A stretch of DNA of 64,000 bases from Arthrobacter gallicola (GTDB taxonomy: Bacteria > Actinomycetota > Actinomycetes > Actinomycetales > Micrococcaceae), in assembly GCF_014836775.1 (NCBI RefSeq), contig NZ_JACSQD010000002.1, positions 527,717-591,716 on the forward strand, written 5' to 3'. Below are positions 34,204 through 42,044 of this stretch, piece after piece. The position numbers were made by a program, and so were the translations under genes. Every line of letters begins with the position of its first letter. Position 1 is the stretch's first letter. The notes under the pieces were generated by a model. That model ran no database searches and was not told where the DNA came from. It saw nothing but the letters and a program-made list of their open reading frames with translations.

Positions 34204-35139
34204 ATGAGTGAAGTCACGCTGCGCCAGCTCGAGTACTTTGCGGCGGTCGCGGAGACCCAGTCGATCACCGGGGCAGCGCGGCGCTGCCACGTCTCACAGG
34301 CGGCGGTGAGCCTGGCCCTGTCCCAGCTGGAGCAGGCACTCGGCGTAAGCCTGGCCATCCGGCGGCGCGGCAAGGGCGTCTCTCTGACACCGGAAGGGCA
34401 GGTTGTAGCCACCCGGGCCCGGCAGATGACGGACCAGGTTGCGGACCTGGCAGCGGTGCTCGACCAGGTGCACGGCCAGTTATCCGGCCGGCTGGTCATC
34501 GGAGTGTTCAGGACGCTGGCGATGCACGCGGTTCCGGTGCTGGTGGACTGGTTCACCACCCGGCATCCGCAGGTGGAACTGGACTTCGTGGAAGGCAGCG
34601 GACCGGATATCCAGGAAGCCATGCTCGCCGGGCGGCTCCAGCTGTGTGTGGTGTACGAAGCGCAGGTGCTGCCGGACTGTACGGCCGAGCTGCTGATGGA
34701 AACCCGCAGGCAGGCCGTCCTCAGCCCGGAACATCCCCTGGCAGGGCAGCGCACGGTGAGCCTGGCCGAACTGGCACCCTTCCCGGCAATTCTCATGGAC
34801 GAGGAACCGGCTCTCCAGCGGACCATCGCCGAGTACGCCCGTGCCGGAGTGGAGCCGGATGTCCGCTGGCGGTCGGCAAGCGTCCAGGCCATCCACAACG
34901 TGGTGGGCCGGAACCTGGCGTATTCCCTGCTGATGCAGCCTTCGCCGGTCTCTCCGGAGGGGCAGCCGCTGACTTTCCTGCCGCTGGCCGGGAACAGTTC
35001 CACAAATTCCGTGATGGCCGCGCTGCCGGCCGGGGTGACCCGCAGTGCCTTGGTGGAAGAGTCCCTGGCCGCGCTCCGGGCTCATTGGGGCACCGCCGGC
35101 CCATTGACCCGGCCCGGCGGCCCTCCTACGGTGGAGTGA
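34204..35139 (+). CDS. LysR-family transcriptional regulator
   Basis: This 311-residue regulator has an N-terminal winged helix-turn-helix (LRQLEYFAAVAETQSITGAARRCHVSQAAVSLALSQLE, residues about 6-44) and a C-terminal periplasmic-binding-protein-like effector domain starting near GRLVIGVFRTLAMHAVP. It is divergent from the MBL-MFS operon over 47 bases containing a 5-11-5 palindrome, so it most likely activates that operon in response to a pathway compound. An alpha/beta hydrolase gene follows about 40 bases downstream. The start ATG at 34204 has GGGGG upstream. The effector is unknown. Confidence 0.92.
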   Translation: MSEVTLRQLEYFAAVAETQSITGAARRCHVSQAAVSLALSQLEQALGVSLAIRRRGKGVSLTPEGQVVATRARQMTDQVADLAAVLDQVHGQLSGRLVIGVFRTLAMHAVPVLVDWFTTRHPQVELDFVEGSGPDIQEAMLAGRLQLCVVYEAQVLPDCTAELLMETRRQAVLSPEHPLAGQRTVSLAELAPFPAILMDEEPALQRTIAEYARAGVEPDVRWRSASVQAIHNVVGRNLAYSLLMQPSPVSPEGQPLTFLPLAGNSSTNSVMAALPAGVTRSALVEESLAALRAHWGTAGPLTRPGGPPTVE

Positions 35140-35178
35140 CGGCCCGCCAGCGGCCCCCACTCCAGCGAAGGAGAAGCC

Positions 35179-35952
35179 ATGGACCCCACAGCCGGCGCCT
35201 CGGGACGCGTACTGTCCGCCGACGGAACACCAATCGCCTGGGAACGGCACGGGGAAGGCCCACCCCTGGTGGTGGTGGACCCGATCATGATGGACCGGAC
35301 CACCTCGGGAATGGCCGGTGTTGCCGAGCGGCTTGCTTCGGGCCACACCGTCTACACCTATGACCGGCGGGGGAAAGGCGAAAGCGGCGACGGGGAGGAA
35401 TACACGGCCGAATCCGAGGTCGATGATCTTCTTGCGGTCGTGGAAACTGCCGGCGGGACAGCGGATGTGCTGGGCACCTCCTCCGGTGCGATCCTGGCGC
35501 TGCGGGCAGCTTCGGAATCCGCCGTTATCTCCAGCGTGGTGGCCGTGGAACCGCCCCTTTCCGATGATGGTGACTCCGGGACGGACATCCGTCCCCAGCT
35601 CGCGGCACTCATCGAAGCCGGCGACCGCGCCGGCGCGATCCGGCTGTTCCAGGAATCCATCGGTGTCCCCGGGGACATGATTCAATCCTCGGGGCCCAGC
35701 CAGTTCGAAGCCGCGGCGCACACCATTTCCTACGACCTCACGCTGATGATCGACACGGATATCCGCAGCCTGACCGGAGTCCGGGTGCCGGTCCTCGTTT
35801 TGGCCAGCAGCGGCAGCGATGAGCGGCTGCAGGAGTGGGCGCGGAACACTGCGGAGGTGCTTCCTGAAGGCTCATTCCGGCTCCTGGCCGGCGGATGGCA
35901 TGGCATTGAAGATGCCGAGCTGGCCGCCGCCGTCGAAGCGTTCCTCGCGTAG
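35179..35952 (+). CDS. Alpha/beta hydrolase
   Basis: This is a 257-residue soluble alpha/beta hydrolase with an intact nucleophile elbow LGTSSGAIL (Ser near residue 101), the upstream YDRRGKGESGD loop after strand 4 and a C-terminal GGWHGIE carrying the catalytic His. It resembles the small enol-lactonase/esterase group that often accompanies LysR-controlled catabolic loci. AAGGAGAAGCC precedes the ATG. It lies downstream of the LysR gene in the same direction and is probably part of the same small regulon. The substrate is unknown. Confidence 0.87.
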   Translation: MDPTAGASGRVLSADGTPIAWERHGEGPPLVVVDPIMMDRTTSGMAGVAERLASGHTVYTYDRRGKGESGDGEEYTAESEVDDLLAVVETAGGTADVLGTSSGAILALRAASESAVISSVVAVEPPLSDDGDSGTDIRPQLAALIEAGDRAGAIRLFQESIGVPGDMIQSSGPSQFEAAAHTISYDLTLMIDTDIRSLTGVRVPVLVLASSGSDERLQEWARNTAEVLPEGSFRLLAGGWHGIEDAELAAAVEAFLA

Positions 35953-36038
35953 GGCAGAGGCTCGCGCCCCCACGGGCGTGCTGCCCGGCGCGTAAGGTAA
36001 GAATGTCTTCAGCACGACCGACCGGAGGAGGCGGCCCC

Positions 36039-36455
36039 ATGACGCACCGTAATGATCCTGAGGTCATATCCCGCCTGCTCTCGGCCCGAGGCCGGTGGGC
36101 TGTGGTGGGGCTGTCCACCAATCCGCTGCGCCCCGCCGTGGGGGTGTCCCGGTTTATCCAGGACACACTGGGGATGGAAGTCATCCCGGTGAACCTCAAG
36201 GGAGAGGACGTTCACGGGAACAAGGGCTACACCCGTCTCGCCGAAGTTCCCGGCCAGATCGACGTCGTTGACTGTTTTGTGAACTCCGCGAGGGTGGGCA
36301 GCGTTGTGGACCAGGCCATCGATGCCGGCGCGAAGGCGGTGTGGCTGCAGCTGGGTGTTATTGATGAAGCGGCTGCCCAGCGTGCGCACGACGCCGGGCT
36401 CGACGTCGTGATGGACACCTGCCCGGTGATCGAAGCCGGGCGCTACGGACTGTAG
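36039..36455 (+). CDS. CoA-binding domain protein
   Basis: This is a 138-residue Rossmann-like CoA-binding protein of the same small family as that at 21854. The nucleotide loop is WAVVGLSTNPLRPAVGVS. IPVNLKGEDVHGNKGYTRLAEVPGQIDVVDCFVNSA and AVWLQLGVIDEAAAQRAHDAGLDVVMDTCPVIE match the family closely. The start is ATG 36039 preceded by GGAGGAGG. An in-frame ATG at 36003 lies directly after a -10-like TAAGGT and would add 12 residues. It is an independent gene convergent with the SAP/DUF6434 gene. Its role is unknown. Confidence 0.85.
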   Translation: MTHRNDPEVISRLLSARGRWAVVGLSTNPLRPAVGVSRFIQDTLGMEVIPVNLKGEDVHGNKGYTRLAEVPGQIDVVDCFVNSARVGSVVDQAIDAGAKAVWLQLGVIDEAAAQRAHDAGLDVVMDTCPVIEAGRYGL

Positions 36456-36476
36456 GCCAGCCGCAGGTCTCTGTCC

Positions 36477-37034
36477 CTACCCCCGCTGATCCACCGGCAG
36501 CGACCGGTGGACCTGCCATGCCGCGCGCATCTGCTCCCGGGTGCCGGAAGGATTGGCAGCGTGCCACTCGCGGGAGAATCGGTTCAGCTCAAACTGCTGG
36601 CCGATCGGCCGGGGTGCCTCTCCCCGGGTGGCGTGCCAGTGATCGAGCGCCGCGCCCATGGTTGCGGTGCCGTCATTGGCGGCGAAGAACTCCCGCATGG
36701 GTGCGTCGAACCGGAAGCCGGGGCCGAGGGCATTCACGAAAAATTCCCGCAGGACCTGGCTGCAGGGATGCCCGGCCGGGATCACGGTATGAATCGTCAG
36801 CGGGGGCACCAGGCGGCGGACCTGGTTCTGCCGCGTGGCCCGGGCAGGCGCTTCGGGCAGGGGTTCGCCGGCCAGGAAGGCCGCAACCCGGTCGCCCAGT
36901 AATTCCTTGGATCCGGAGGCGGGCAGCCCCTGGGCCCGGGCAAAGCCAACGAGCTCTTCCTTCAGCCAATACCAGCGCCGGAACTCGGCCGCGGTGAGAG
37001 TGGGGGAGAGGGCCGGGCGTTCCGAAAGAGTCAC
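36477..37034 (-). CDS. SAP-domain / DUF6434-like protein
   Basis: This is a 185-residue protein. The N-terminal part (RRWYWLKEELVGFARAQGLPASGSKELLGDRVAAFLAG) is a SAP-like helical nucleic-acid-binding motif. The C-terminal part (GHPCSQVLREFFVNALGPGFRFDAPMREFFAANDGTATMGAALDHW) matches a conserved domain often labelled DUF6434. I place the start at GTG 37034 because GGGAGG lies 8 bases upstream. The longer frame to 37151 overlaps the neighbouring gene. It probably shares a transcript with the SMR gene upstream. Function is unknown, but DNA- or RNA-binding is plausible from the SAP motif. Confidence 0.78.
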   Translation of the reverse strand: MTLSERPALSPTLTAAEFRRWYWLKEELVGFARAQGLPASGSKELLGDRVAAFLAGEPLPEAPARATRQNQVRRLVPPLTIHTVIPAGHPCSQVLREFFVNALGPGFRFDAPMREFFAANDGTATMGAALDHWHATRGEAPRPIGQQFELNRFSREWHAANPSGTREQMRAAWQVHRSLPVDQRG

Positions 37035-37116
37035 TGCTCTATCCTCCCTGACCCGGGCGGATACGGCTGCAGGCACCGCCTCGGTATTTTTGTGGCGGCC
37101 CCCGTCGGTATCAGGG

Positions 37117-37437
37117 TCAGTGCGCCGCGCCCATCTCCACCAGGAGCACACCGCCGATGATCAGGATGATGCCGAACCCCATCAGCCAGGTCAGGGCCTC
37201 CTTGAACAGGATCCGCCCCAGGACCGCGGTCAGCGCCACGCCGGCGGCAGCCCAGATTCCGTAGGCAACGCCCAGCGGCATCCCGGTCCGGAGCGTTGCT
37301 GACAGCAGCACGAAGGCGCCCACATAGCCGGTTACCACGACGGCGTACCAGCCGGGCGCGGAGAGCGCAGCCTTCAGCGAGAGGGAACCGGACACTTCCA
37401 GCAGGATGGCGCCAGCCAGGAAAAGCCAGCCTTTCAT
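37117..37437 (-). CDS. Small multidrug resistance (SMR) family efflux protein
   Basis: This is a 106-residue protein with four membrane helices that works as an antiparallel dimer exchanging a cation for protons. The essential Glu is in the first helix (GAILLEVSGSLSLKAAL, about residue 14), and the conserved GVAYGIWAAAGVALTAVLGRILFKEAL loop is present. The start is ATG 37437, which gives the normal SMR length. The frame extends 17 codons further without support. Members export quaternary amines or guanidinium, and this sequence does not let me separate the groups. It is followed on the same strand by the SAP/DUF6434 gene. Confidence 0.9.
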   Translation of the reverse strand: MKGWLFLAGAILLEVSGSLSLKAALSAPGWYAVVVTGYVGAFVLLSATLRTGMPLGVAYGIWAAAGVALTAVLGRILFKEALTWLMGFGIILIIGGVLLVEMGAAH

Positions 37438-37574
37438 GCGTGGTTCGGACCGGCAGCGGTGGAGGCTGTTCGGGAATCCGTCATACATCCATCCTGCCCT
37501 ACCGGCGGCGTCTGGTGGGTCACCACGAACGCAGAACCGGACGCAGCGGGCCGGGCCGGGTTACGTAACAAAGC

Positions 37575-37605
37575 CGCTGTGTGACGCCCGGAGCGTCACA
37601 CAGCG
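37575..37605. other. Perfect 13-bp inverted repeat with 5-base loop
   Basis: CGCTGTGTGACGC-CCGGA-GCGTCACACAGCG lies between the divergent SMR gene and the metN leader, about 70 bases before the SAM-I riboswitch. There is no U-tract on either side, so an operator or a transcript-end hairpin is possible. Confidence 0.7.
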
Positions 37606-37671
37606 ACGTGCCGGGCCATACACTGACATGTTCTTGCCGGGCTGGGGCTGTCCCGGCTTACATGGACCCGT

Positions 37672-37771
37672 AACCATCCAGAGCGGCTGAGAGACCTGGC
37701 TCCATGACGCCGCAGCAACCCCTTCCGTAATCCTGCGGAGGAGAGGGGTGCTACCGCCAGGACCGATGGAG
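37672..37771 (+). ncRNA. SAM-I (S-box) riboswitch upstream of metN
   Basis: All S-box landmarks are present in order: CCATCCAGAGCGGCTGAGAG, ACCTGGCTCCATGACGCCGC, AGCAACCCC, a short P3 hairpin, GGGGTGCTACCGCCAGGACC and the closing GATGG of P1. Downstream, a 13-bp hairpin at 37795-37824 and a competing GCACCC/GGGTGC pairing form the likely expression platform before the metN ribosome site. Confidence 0.92.
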
Positions 37772-37794
37772 AAGCACCCGCTTTCTTTTGGTCT

Positions 37795-37824
37795 CCCCTG
37801 GGTGCGCCTCAGCGCATCCAGGGG
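37795..37824 (+). terminator. Riboswitch expression-platform hairpin (attenuator candidate)
   Basis: CCCCTGGGTGCGC pairs with GCGCATCCAGGGG (one G-U) around a CTCA loop. Its left arm also overlaps GGGTGC, which can pair with GCACCC just after the riboswitch, so the two structures exclude each other. No U-tract follows. Confidence 0.55.
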
Positions 37825-37875
37825 TATGCCGTGCGGTGCTCACCTCTTCCCGGGCAATGACCGAAGGAGGACGGC

Positions 37876-38685
37876 ATGATTCGGATCGAGAATGTTTCGA
37901 CCGTTTTTGGCACCGGGGATTCCCGTTTCACAGCTGTGGATGACGTGTCACTGGAGATTCCGCGGGGCAGCATCCAGGGAATCATTGGCTTCTCCGGGGC
38001 CGGTAAATCCACGCTGCTGCGCAACATCAACCTCTTGGAACGCCCCACCTCCGGACGGATCCTGGTGGACGGTGTGGACGTCACTGCCCTGGATGACGCG
38101 GCCCTGCGCGCCACCCGGCACGGGATCGGCATGATCTTCCAGCACTTCAACCTGCTGAACAACCGCACCGCGGCGCAGAACGTGGAACTTTCGCTGAAGT
38201 TCTCCGGGGTCAAAAACGCCGCCGAGCGCCGCCGCCGGGCACTCGAGGCGCTCGCCGTCGTCGATCTGTCCGACAAAGCGGGAGCGTATCCGGCCAAGCT
38301 TTCCGGCGGCCAGAAGCAGCGGGTGGCAATCGCCCGGGCGCTGGCCACCGAGCCGAAGGTGCTGCTGTGCGACGAGCCCACCTCCGCCGTCGACCCGCGG
38401 ACCACTGCCTCCGTGCTGCAGTACCTCAGCGATGTGAACGCCCGCTTCGGCATCACGATCGTGGTGGTGACCCACGAAATGAACGTCATCAAGGCGATCG
38501 CAGACAATGTGGCCGTGATGGAGGACGGGCGGGTAGTGGAACAGTTCGCGCTCACGGACCTGCAGCAGCCCGGTTTCAGCCCCGCCACCTCGATCGGCCG
38601 CTACCTGATCTCGGACGAAATCAGTCTGGACCGTGCCGACAGAAAGCCGGCCGGCCGCCGGCTCGAAGGAGCCCACCGTGCTTGA
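37876..38685 (+). CDS. metN: Methionine-type ABC importer ATP-binding protein (MetN family, no NIL domain)
   Basis: This 269-residue ATPase has Walker A GFSGAGKST at residues 38-46, the Q-loop in MIFQHFNLLNNRTAAQNV (typical of MetN), signature LSGGQKQR at 142-149, Walker B KVLLCDEPTSAVD at 161-173 and H-loop VVVTHEMNVIKAI. Typical MetN is about 340 residues, with a C-terminal NIL/C2 domain that binds methionine and shuts the transporter. That domain is missing here, so the importer should escape methionine trans-inhibition. It is the first gene of the five-gene operon. AAGGAGG precedes the ATG. The substrate may differ from methionine. Confidence 0.9.
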   Translation: MIRIENVSTVFGTGDSRFTAVDDVSLEIPRGSIQGIIGFSGAGKSTLLRNINLLERPTSGRILVDGVDVTALDDAALRATRHGIGMIFQHFNLLNNRTAAQNVELSLKFSGVKNAAERRRRALEALAVVDLSDKAGAYPAKLSGGQKQRVAIARALATEPKVLLCDEPTSAVDPRTTASVLQYLSDVNARFGITIVVVTHEMNVIKAIADNVAVMEDGRVVEQFALTDLQQPGFSPATSIGRYLISDEISLDRADRKPAGRRLEGAHRA

Positions 38686-39343
38686 GCGCATCATCGAAGT
38701 CTGGCCCGAACTGCTCACAGCCCTGGGCCAGACCGGCATCATGCTCCTGGTGGCCATCCCGCTGGCCGTGCTGATCGGCACGCCGCTGGGTGTCCTGCTG
38801 TACACGCTCGGCCCCAACGGGCTGGTCCACAAGCCCAAACTGCACCGGGTCCTGGATTCGCTGGTCAACCTGGTCCGGTCCTTTCCGTTCCTGATCCTGC
38901 TGATCGCGATCATCCCGTTCACCCGCTTCGTCGTGGGCACCACCATCGGCACGGCGGCGGTGATCGTGCCGCTGACCATCAACGCGATCCCGTATTTCGC
39001 CCGGTTCGTGGAACAGAACATCACCGCTCTCGGCGGGGGTGTGGTGGAGGCTGCCCGGTCCATGGGCGCCACCCGGGGGCAGATTGTCCGCGACGTCCTG
39101 CTCGTGGAAGCACGGCCGGGGCTGATCAGCTCCGTGACCATCATGACGGTCAGCTTCATCTCCTATTCCGCGATGGCCGGGCTTGTCGGCGGCGGCGGAA
39201 TCGGCGACTTCGCCATCCGCTACGGCTATTACCGCTACGAAACCGGGCTGATGATCACCGCGATCGTCCTGATGATCCTGCTGGTGCAGGCCGTCCAGCT
39301 GGGCGGCTCTTGGATTTCCCGGCGCGCGGACAAGCGTCTTTAG
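38678..39343 (+). CDS. metI: Methionine-type ABC importer permease (MetI family)
   Basis: This 221-residue permease has five membrane segments. MetI hallmarks are the N-terminal TALGQTGIMLLVAIPLAVLIGTPLGVLLY, NLVRSFPFLILLIAIIPFTR and the EAA loop VVEAARSMGATRGQIVRDVLLVEARPGLI, plus SYSAMAGLVGGGGIGDFAIRYGYYRY. The GTG start at 38678 has AAGGAG seven bases upstream and overlaps metN by 8 bases. The open frame reaches back to 38633 inside metN. It should pair with the MetQ-type lipoprotein at the end of the operon. Two flavin-dependent oxygenase genes are inserted between permease and binding protein. Confidence 0.93.
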   Translation: MLERIIEVWPELLTALGQTGIMLLVAIPLAVLIGTPLGVLLYTLGPNGLVHKPKLHRVLDSLVNLVRSFPFLILLIAIIPFTRFVVGTTIGTAAVIVPLTINAIPYFARFVEQNITALGGGVVEAARSMGATRGQIVRDVLLVEARPGLISSVTIMTVSFISYSAMAGLVGGGGIGDFAIRYGYYRYETGLMITAIVLMILLVQAVQLGGSWISRRADKRL

Positions 39344-39364
39344 CCTTCAACCGAAAGAACCACC

Positions 39365-40798
39365 ATGCCTATCCCCAGTACCCGGTTTTCCGGGCCCCGG
39401 CCGCGCCTGCTGCTGAACGCGTTCCTGATGAACACCACCAGCCACATCCGTGGCGGCCAGTGGCGCCACCCGGACGCCGAACAGCACCGGTTCAACGAGC
39501 TCGGCTTCTGGACGGACCTGGCCCGGCAGCTCGAAGCGGCGAAGTTCGACGCCCTCTTTTTCGCCGACGTCGTGGGCCTGTATGGAAACCACGACGGCGG
39601 CTGGGCCTCGCATGTGCGCCGCGGCCTGCAGGTGCCGGCCAACGATCCCGTACTGCTGCTCGCGGCGCTGGCCGGAGCCACCTCGGAGATCGGTCTGGCG
39701 GCGACATCGTCGGTGGTGCAAAGCCACCCCTTCCAGTTCGCCCGGCAGATGTCCACGCTGGATCACCTCTCCGGCGGCCGCGCCGGCTGGAACATCGTCA
39801 CCTCGGTGCTGGAGAACGCACACCGCAATTTCGACGGCGCCGGGCTCACGGAACACGACCGCCGGTATGACTGGGCGGATGAGTATACGGACGCGGTGTA
39901 CAAGCTGTGGGAAGGCTCCTGGGACGACGGCGCGCTGATGCAGGACAAGGCCTCCGGTGTCCACGCGGACCCGGAGAAGGTGCACAAGATCCACCACCGC
40001 GGCGAGCGCTACTCCATCGACGGACCGCACCTGAGCGCGCCGTCCGCGCAGCGCACCCCCGTGCTCTTCCAGGCCGGCAGCTCCGGACGCGGCCAGCAGT
40101 TCGCGGCGGCCAACGCCGAAGCCACGTTCATCTTTGCGCCGAACCCCGCCCATGCCGCCAAGGTGGCGGCCGGGGTCCGGTCCCGGGCCGTCGAGGCCGG
40201 GCGGTTGCCGGACGATGTCAAGGTCTTCACCGGACTGTCCTTTGTGGTCGGCGGCACCGAAGCCGAAGCCCGGCGCAAAAAGGCCGAACTGGACGAATAC
40301 CTGGACCTGGACGCCGTGATCGCGCACATCGGCGGCGGCCTGGGAATCGACCTCGGCGGGCTCGATCTTGACACCCCGCTTGGCGACGTGCAGACCGAAG
40401 GCGGCCGCGGCGTGCTGCAGGCCATCATCGACTCCACCCCGGGCGGCAACCCGACCCTGGCTGACGTCGCCCGGTACCGGACCGAAGCGCAGCAGATCAC
40501 CGGCACACCGGAGCAGATTGCCGATGAACTCGAGCGCTGGCAGGACGCCGGCGTGGACGGCATCAACATCATCAATGCTGTGCTGCCCGGCTCCTACACC
40601 GATTTCATTGGCGGGGTGCTGCCGGAACTGCGCCGCCGCGGGCTGGCCCAGAACGAGTACGCGCCGGGAACCCTGCGCGAAAAGCTCTTCGGCAACGGGC
40701 CGCTGCTGAACGAACGCCACCCGGCCGCCCGCTTCCGCGGAGCCTTCACCGCCGCTGCCCACGAAACCGGCCTTGCAACCGCAGGAGAAACCCGATGA
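39365..40798 (+). CDS. FMN-dependent monooxygenase (NtaA/SnaA/DszA/SoxA family) in the met-type importer operon
   Basis: This is a 477-residue luciferase-fold monooxygenase. Family marks are LLLNAFLMNTTSHIRGGQWRHP, FDALFFADVVGLYG, SHPFQFARQMSTLDHLSGGRAGWNIVTSVLENAHRNF and the terminal EYAPGTLREKLFG. The first part is clearly related to the enzyme at 30103 but not a recent duplicate. It needs FMNH2 supplied in trans, and no reductase is encoded in the operon. It sits 21 bases after metI and overlaps the next flavoprotein gene (ATGA), so both oxidases are produced with the importer. The likely role is oxidative cleavage of an imported sulfur compound, perhaps a thioether or sulfone-type molecule (inference). 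Confidence 0.9.
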   Translation: MPIPSTRFSGPRPRLLLNAFLMNTTSHIRGGQWRHPDAEQHRFNELGFWTDLARQLEAAKFDALFFADVVGLYGNHDGGWASHVRRGLQVPANDPVLLLAALAGATSEIGLAATSSVVQSHPFQFARQMSTLDHLSGGRAGWNIVTSVLENAHRNFDGAGLTEHDRRYDWADEYTDAVYKLWEGSWDDGALMQDKASGVHADPEKVHKIHHRGERYSIDGPHLSAPSAQRTPVLFQAGSSGRGQQFAAANAEATFIFAPNPAHAAKVAAGVRSRAVEAGRLPDDVKVFTGLSFVVGGTEAEARRKKAELDEYLDLDAVIAHIGGGLGIDLGGLDLDTPLGDVQTEGGRGVLQAIIDSTPGGNPTLADVARYRTEAQQITGTPEQIADELERWQDAGVDGINIINAVLPGSYTDFIGGVLPELRRRGLAQNEYAPGTLREKLFGNGPLLNERHPAARFRGAFTAAAHETGLATAGETR

Positions 40799-42009
40799 CC
40801 GCCAGCCTGCTTCACCGCTACGGCCGCAGCACCAGTGCCGGCCAGGAACATTGGTTCGCACTGGCCGACGAGGTTGCCGCGATCCTCGGTGCCGACGCCC
40901 TGGAACGGGACCTGGCGAACAAACCGCCCTTCACCGAGGTGGAAATCCTGCGACGGTCCGGCCTGCTGCCGCTGACCATTCCCACCCGCTTCGGCGGCGC
41001 AGGAATTGACTGGCCCACGGCGTTCGAGATTGTGCAGCGGATCGCCCGGGCGGACAACTCCATCGGCCAGCTGCTCGGCTACCACTACATTTTCCAGTCC
41101 TTCCCGTACCTCGACCTGGACGAGGAACGCGGGCAGGCACTCGCGGACGAATGCCTGGCCCAGCAGTGGCTCTGGTCCTCCACCGGCACCCCGCAGGGAC
41201 CGCAGGCCACCGCCCGGCGCGTCGACGGCGGCTACCGTGTCACCGGTAAAAAGCCGTTCTCCACCGGCAGCCGGGTCGCCGACAGGATTTACGGCCGGGC
41301 AATTGTCGACGGCGGAGACCGGCTGGCGCTGATCATCGACACCGCATCCGAGGGAGTGATCCGCCACGACGACTGGGACGTCCTTGGCTCCCGGCTTACG
41401 GCAACAAACACCATCGAATTCCGCGACGTTTTTGTGCCGGGTGGGGACGTGATCACGAATCTGGGAGCGCACGACGGCGAACGCCGTCCACACCAGGTCC
41501 TCACCACCCCCGCATTCCAGCTGCTCTTCGCGCATGCCTACCTGGCCGCAGCCGAAGGCGCCGTCCTCGCAGCCCGGGACTACACGCGCAGCAGTGCGCG
41601 GCCCTGGTTCCACGCCGAGGTGGAGTCCGCTGCGGAAGATCCGTTTATCCAGAACCACTACGGCTCCTTCACGGCCGCGCTGCAGACGCTGGCCGCCGTC
41701 GTCGACCATGCCGCCACGGCGCTGCAGTGGGCCTGGGATGCCGGGGAGGAGCTGACCGCGGCGGACCGGGCCGGAGTGGCCGAACAGATTGCCGCTGCGA
41801 AGGTTACCGCCCACGAAGTGTCCCTGGACGTCACCGCACGGGTTTTCGACGTCACCGGGGCACGCGCTGCGGGCAGCAAATACGGCTTTGACCGCTACTG
41901 GCGGGACGTCCGCACCCACACCCTCCACGATCCGGTGGCCTACAAATACAACGAACTCGGCCGCTACTTCCTCAACGGCACCGAACCCGTTCCCTCCGCC
42001 TACCGGTAA
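40795..42009 (+). CDS. Acyl-CoA-dehydrogenase-fold flavoprotein, DszC/SfnB sulfur-acquisition type
   Basis: This 404-residue flavoprotein has the acyl-CoA dehydrogenase fold but is of the monooxygenase-like branch (DszC, SfnB). Visible features are RSGLLPLTIPTRFGGAGIDW, ADNSIGQLLGYHYIF, WLWSSTGTPQGPQATARRVDGGYRVTGKKPFSTGS, DVLGSRLTATNTIEFRDVFVP and the C-terminal RDVRTHTLHDPVAYKYNELG, all recurring in sulfur-acquisition flavoproteins. The usual acyl-CoA dehydrogenase catalytic Glu context is not seen. It overlaps the monooxygenase gene by 4 bases and precedes metQ by 35 bases. It may oxidise sulfur to a sulfoxide or sulfone before C-S cleavage by its partner, as DszC does before DszA. The substrate is inferred. 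Confidence 0.88.
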   Translation: MTASLLHRYGRSTSAGQEHWFALADEVAAILGADALERDLANKPPFTEVEILRRSGLLPLTIPTRFGGAGIDWPTAFEIVQRIARADNSIGQLLGYHYIFQSFPYLDLDEERGQALADECLAQQWLWSSTGTPQGPQATARRVDGGYRVTGKKPFSTGSRVADRIYGRAIVDGGDRLALIIDTASEGVIRHDDWDVLGSRLTATNTIEFRDVFVPGGDVITNLGAHDGERRPHQVLTTPAFQLLFAHAYLAAAEGAVLAARDYTRSSARPWFHAEVESAAEDPFIQNHYGSFTAALQTLAAVVDHAATALQWAWDAGEELTAADRAGVAEQIAAAKVTAHEVSLDVTARVFDVTGARAAGSKYGFDRYWRDVRTHTLHDPVAYKYNELGRYFLNGTEPVPSAYR

Positions 42010-42044
42010 CCACTCACGTCACCCACCCCTTACGAAGGACAACC

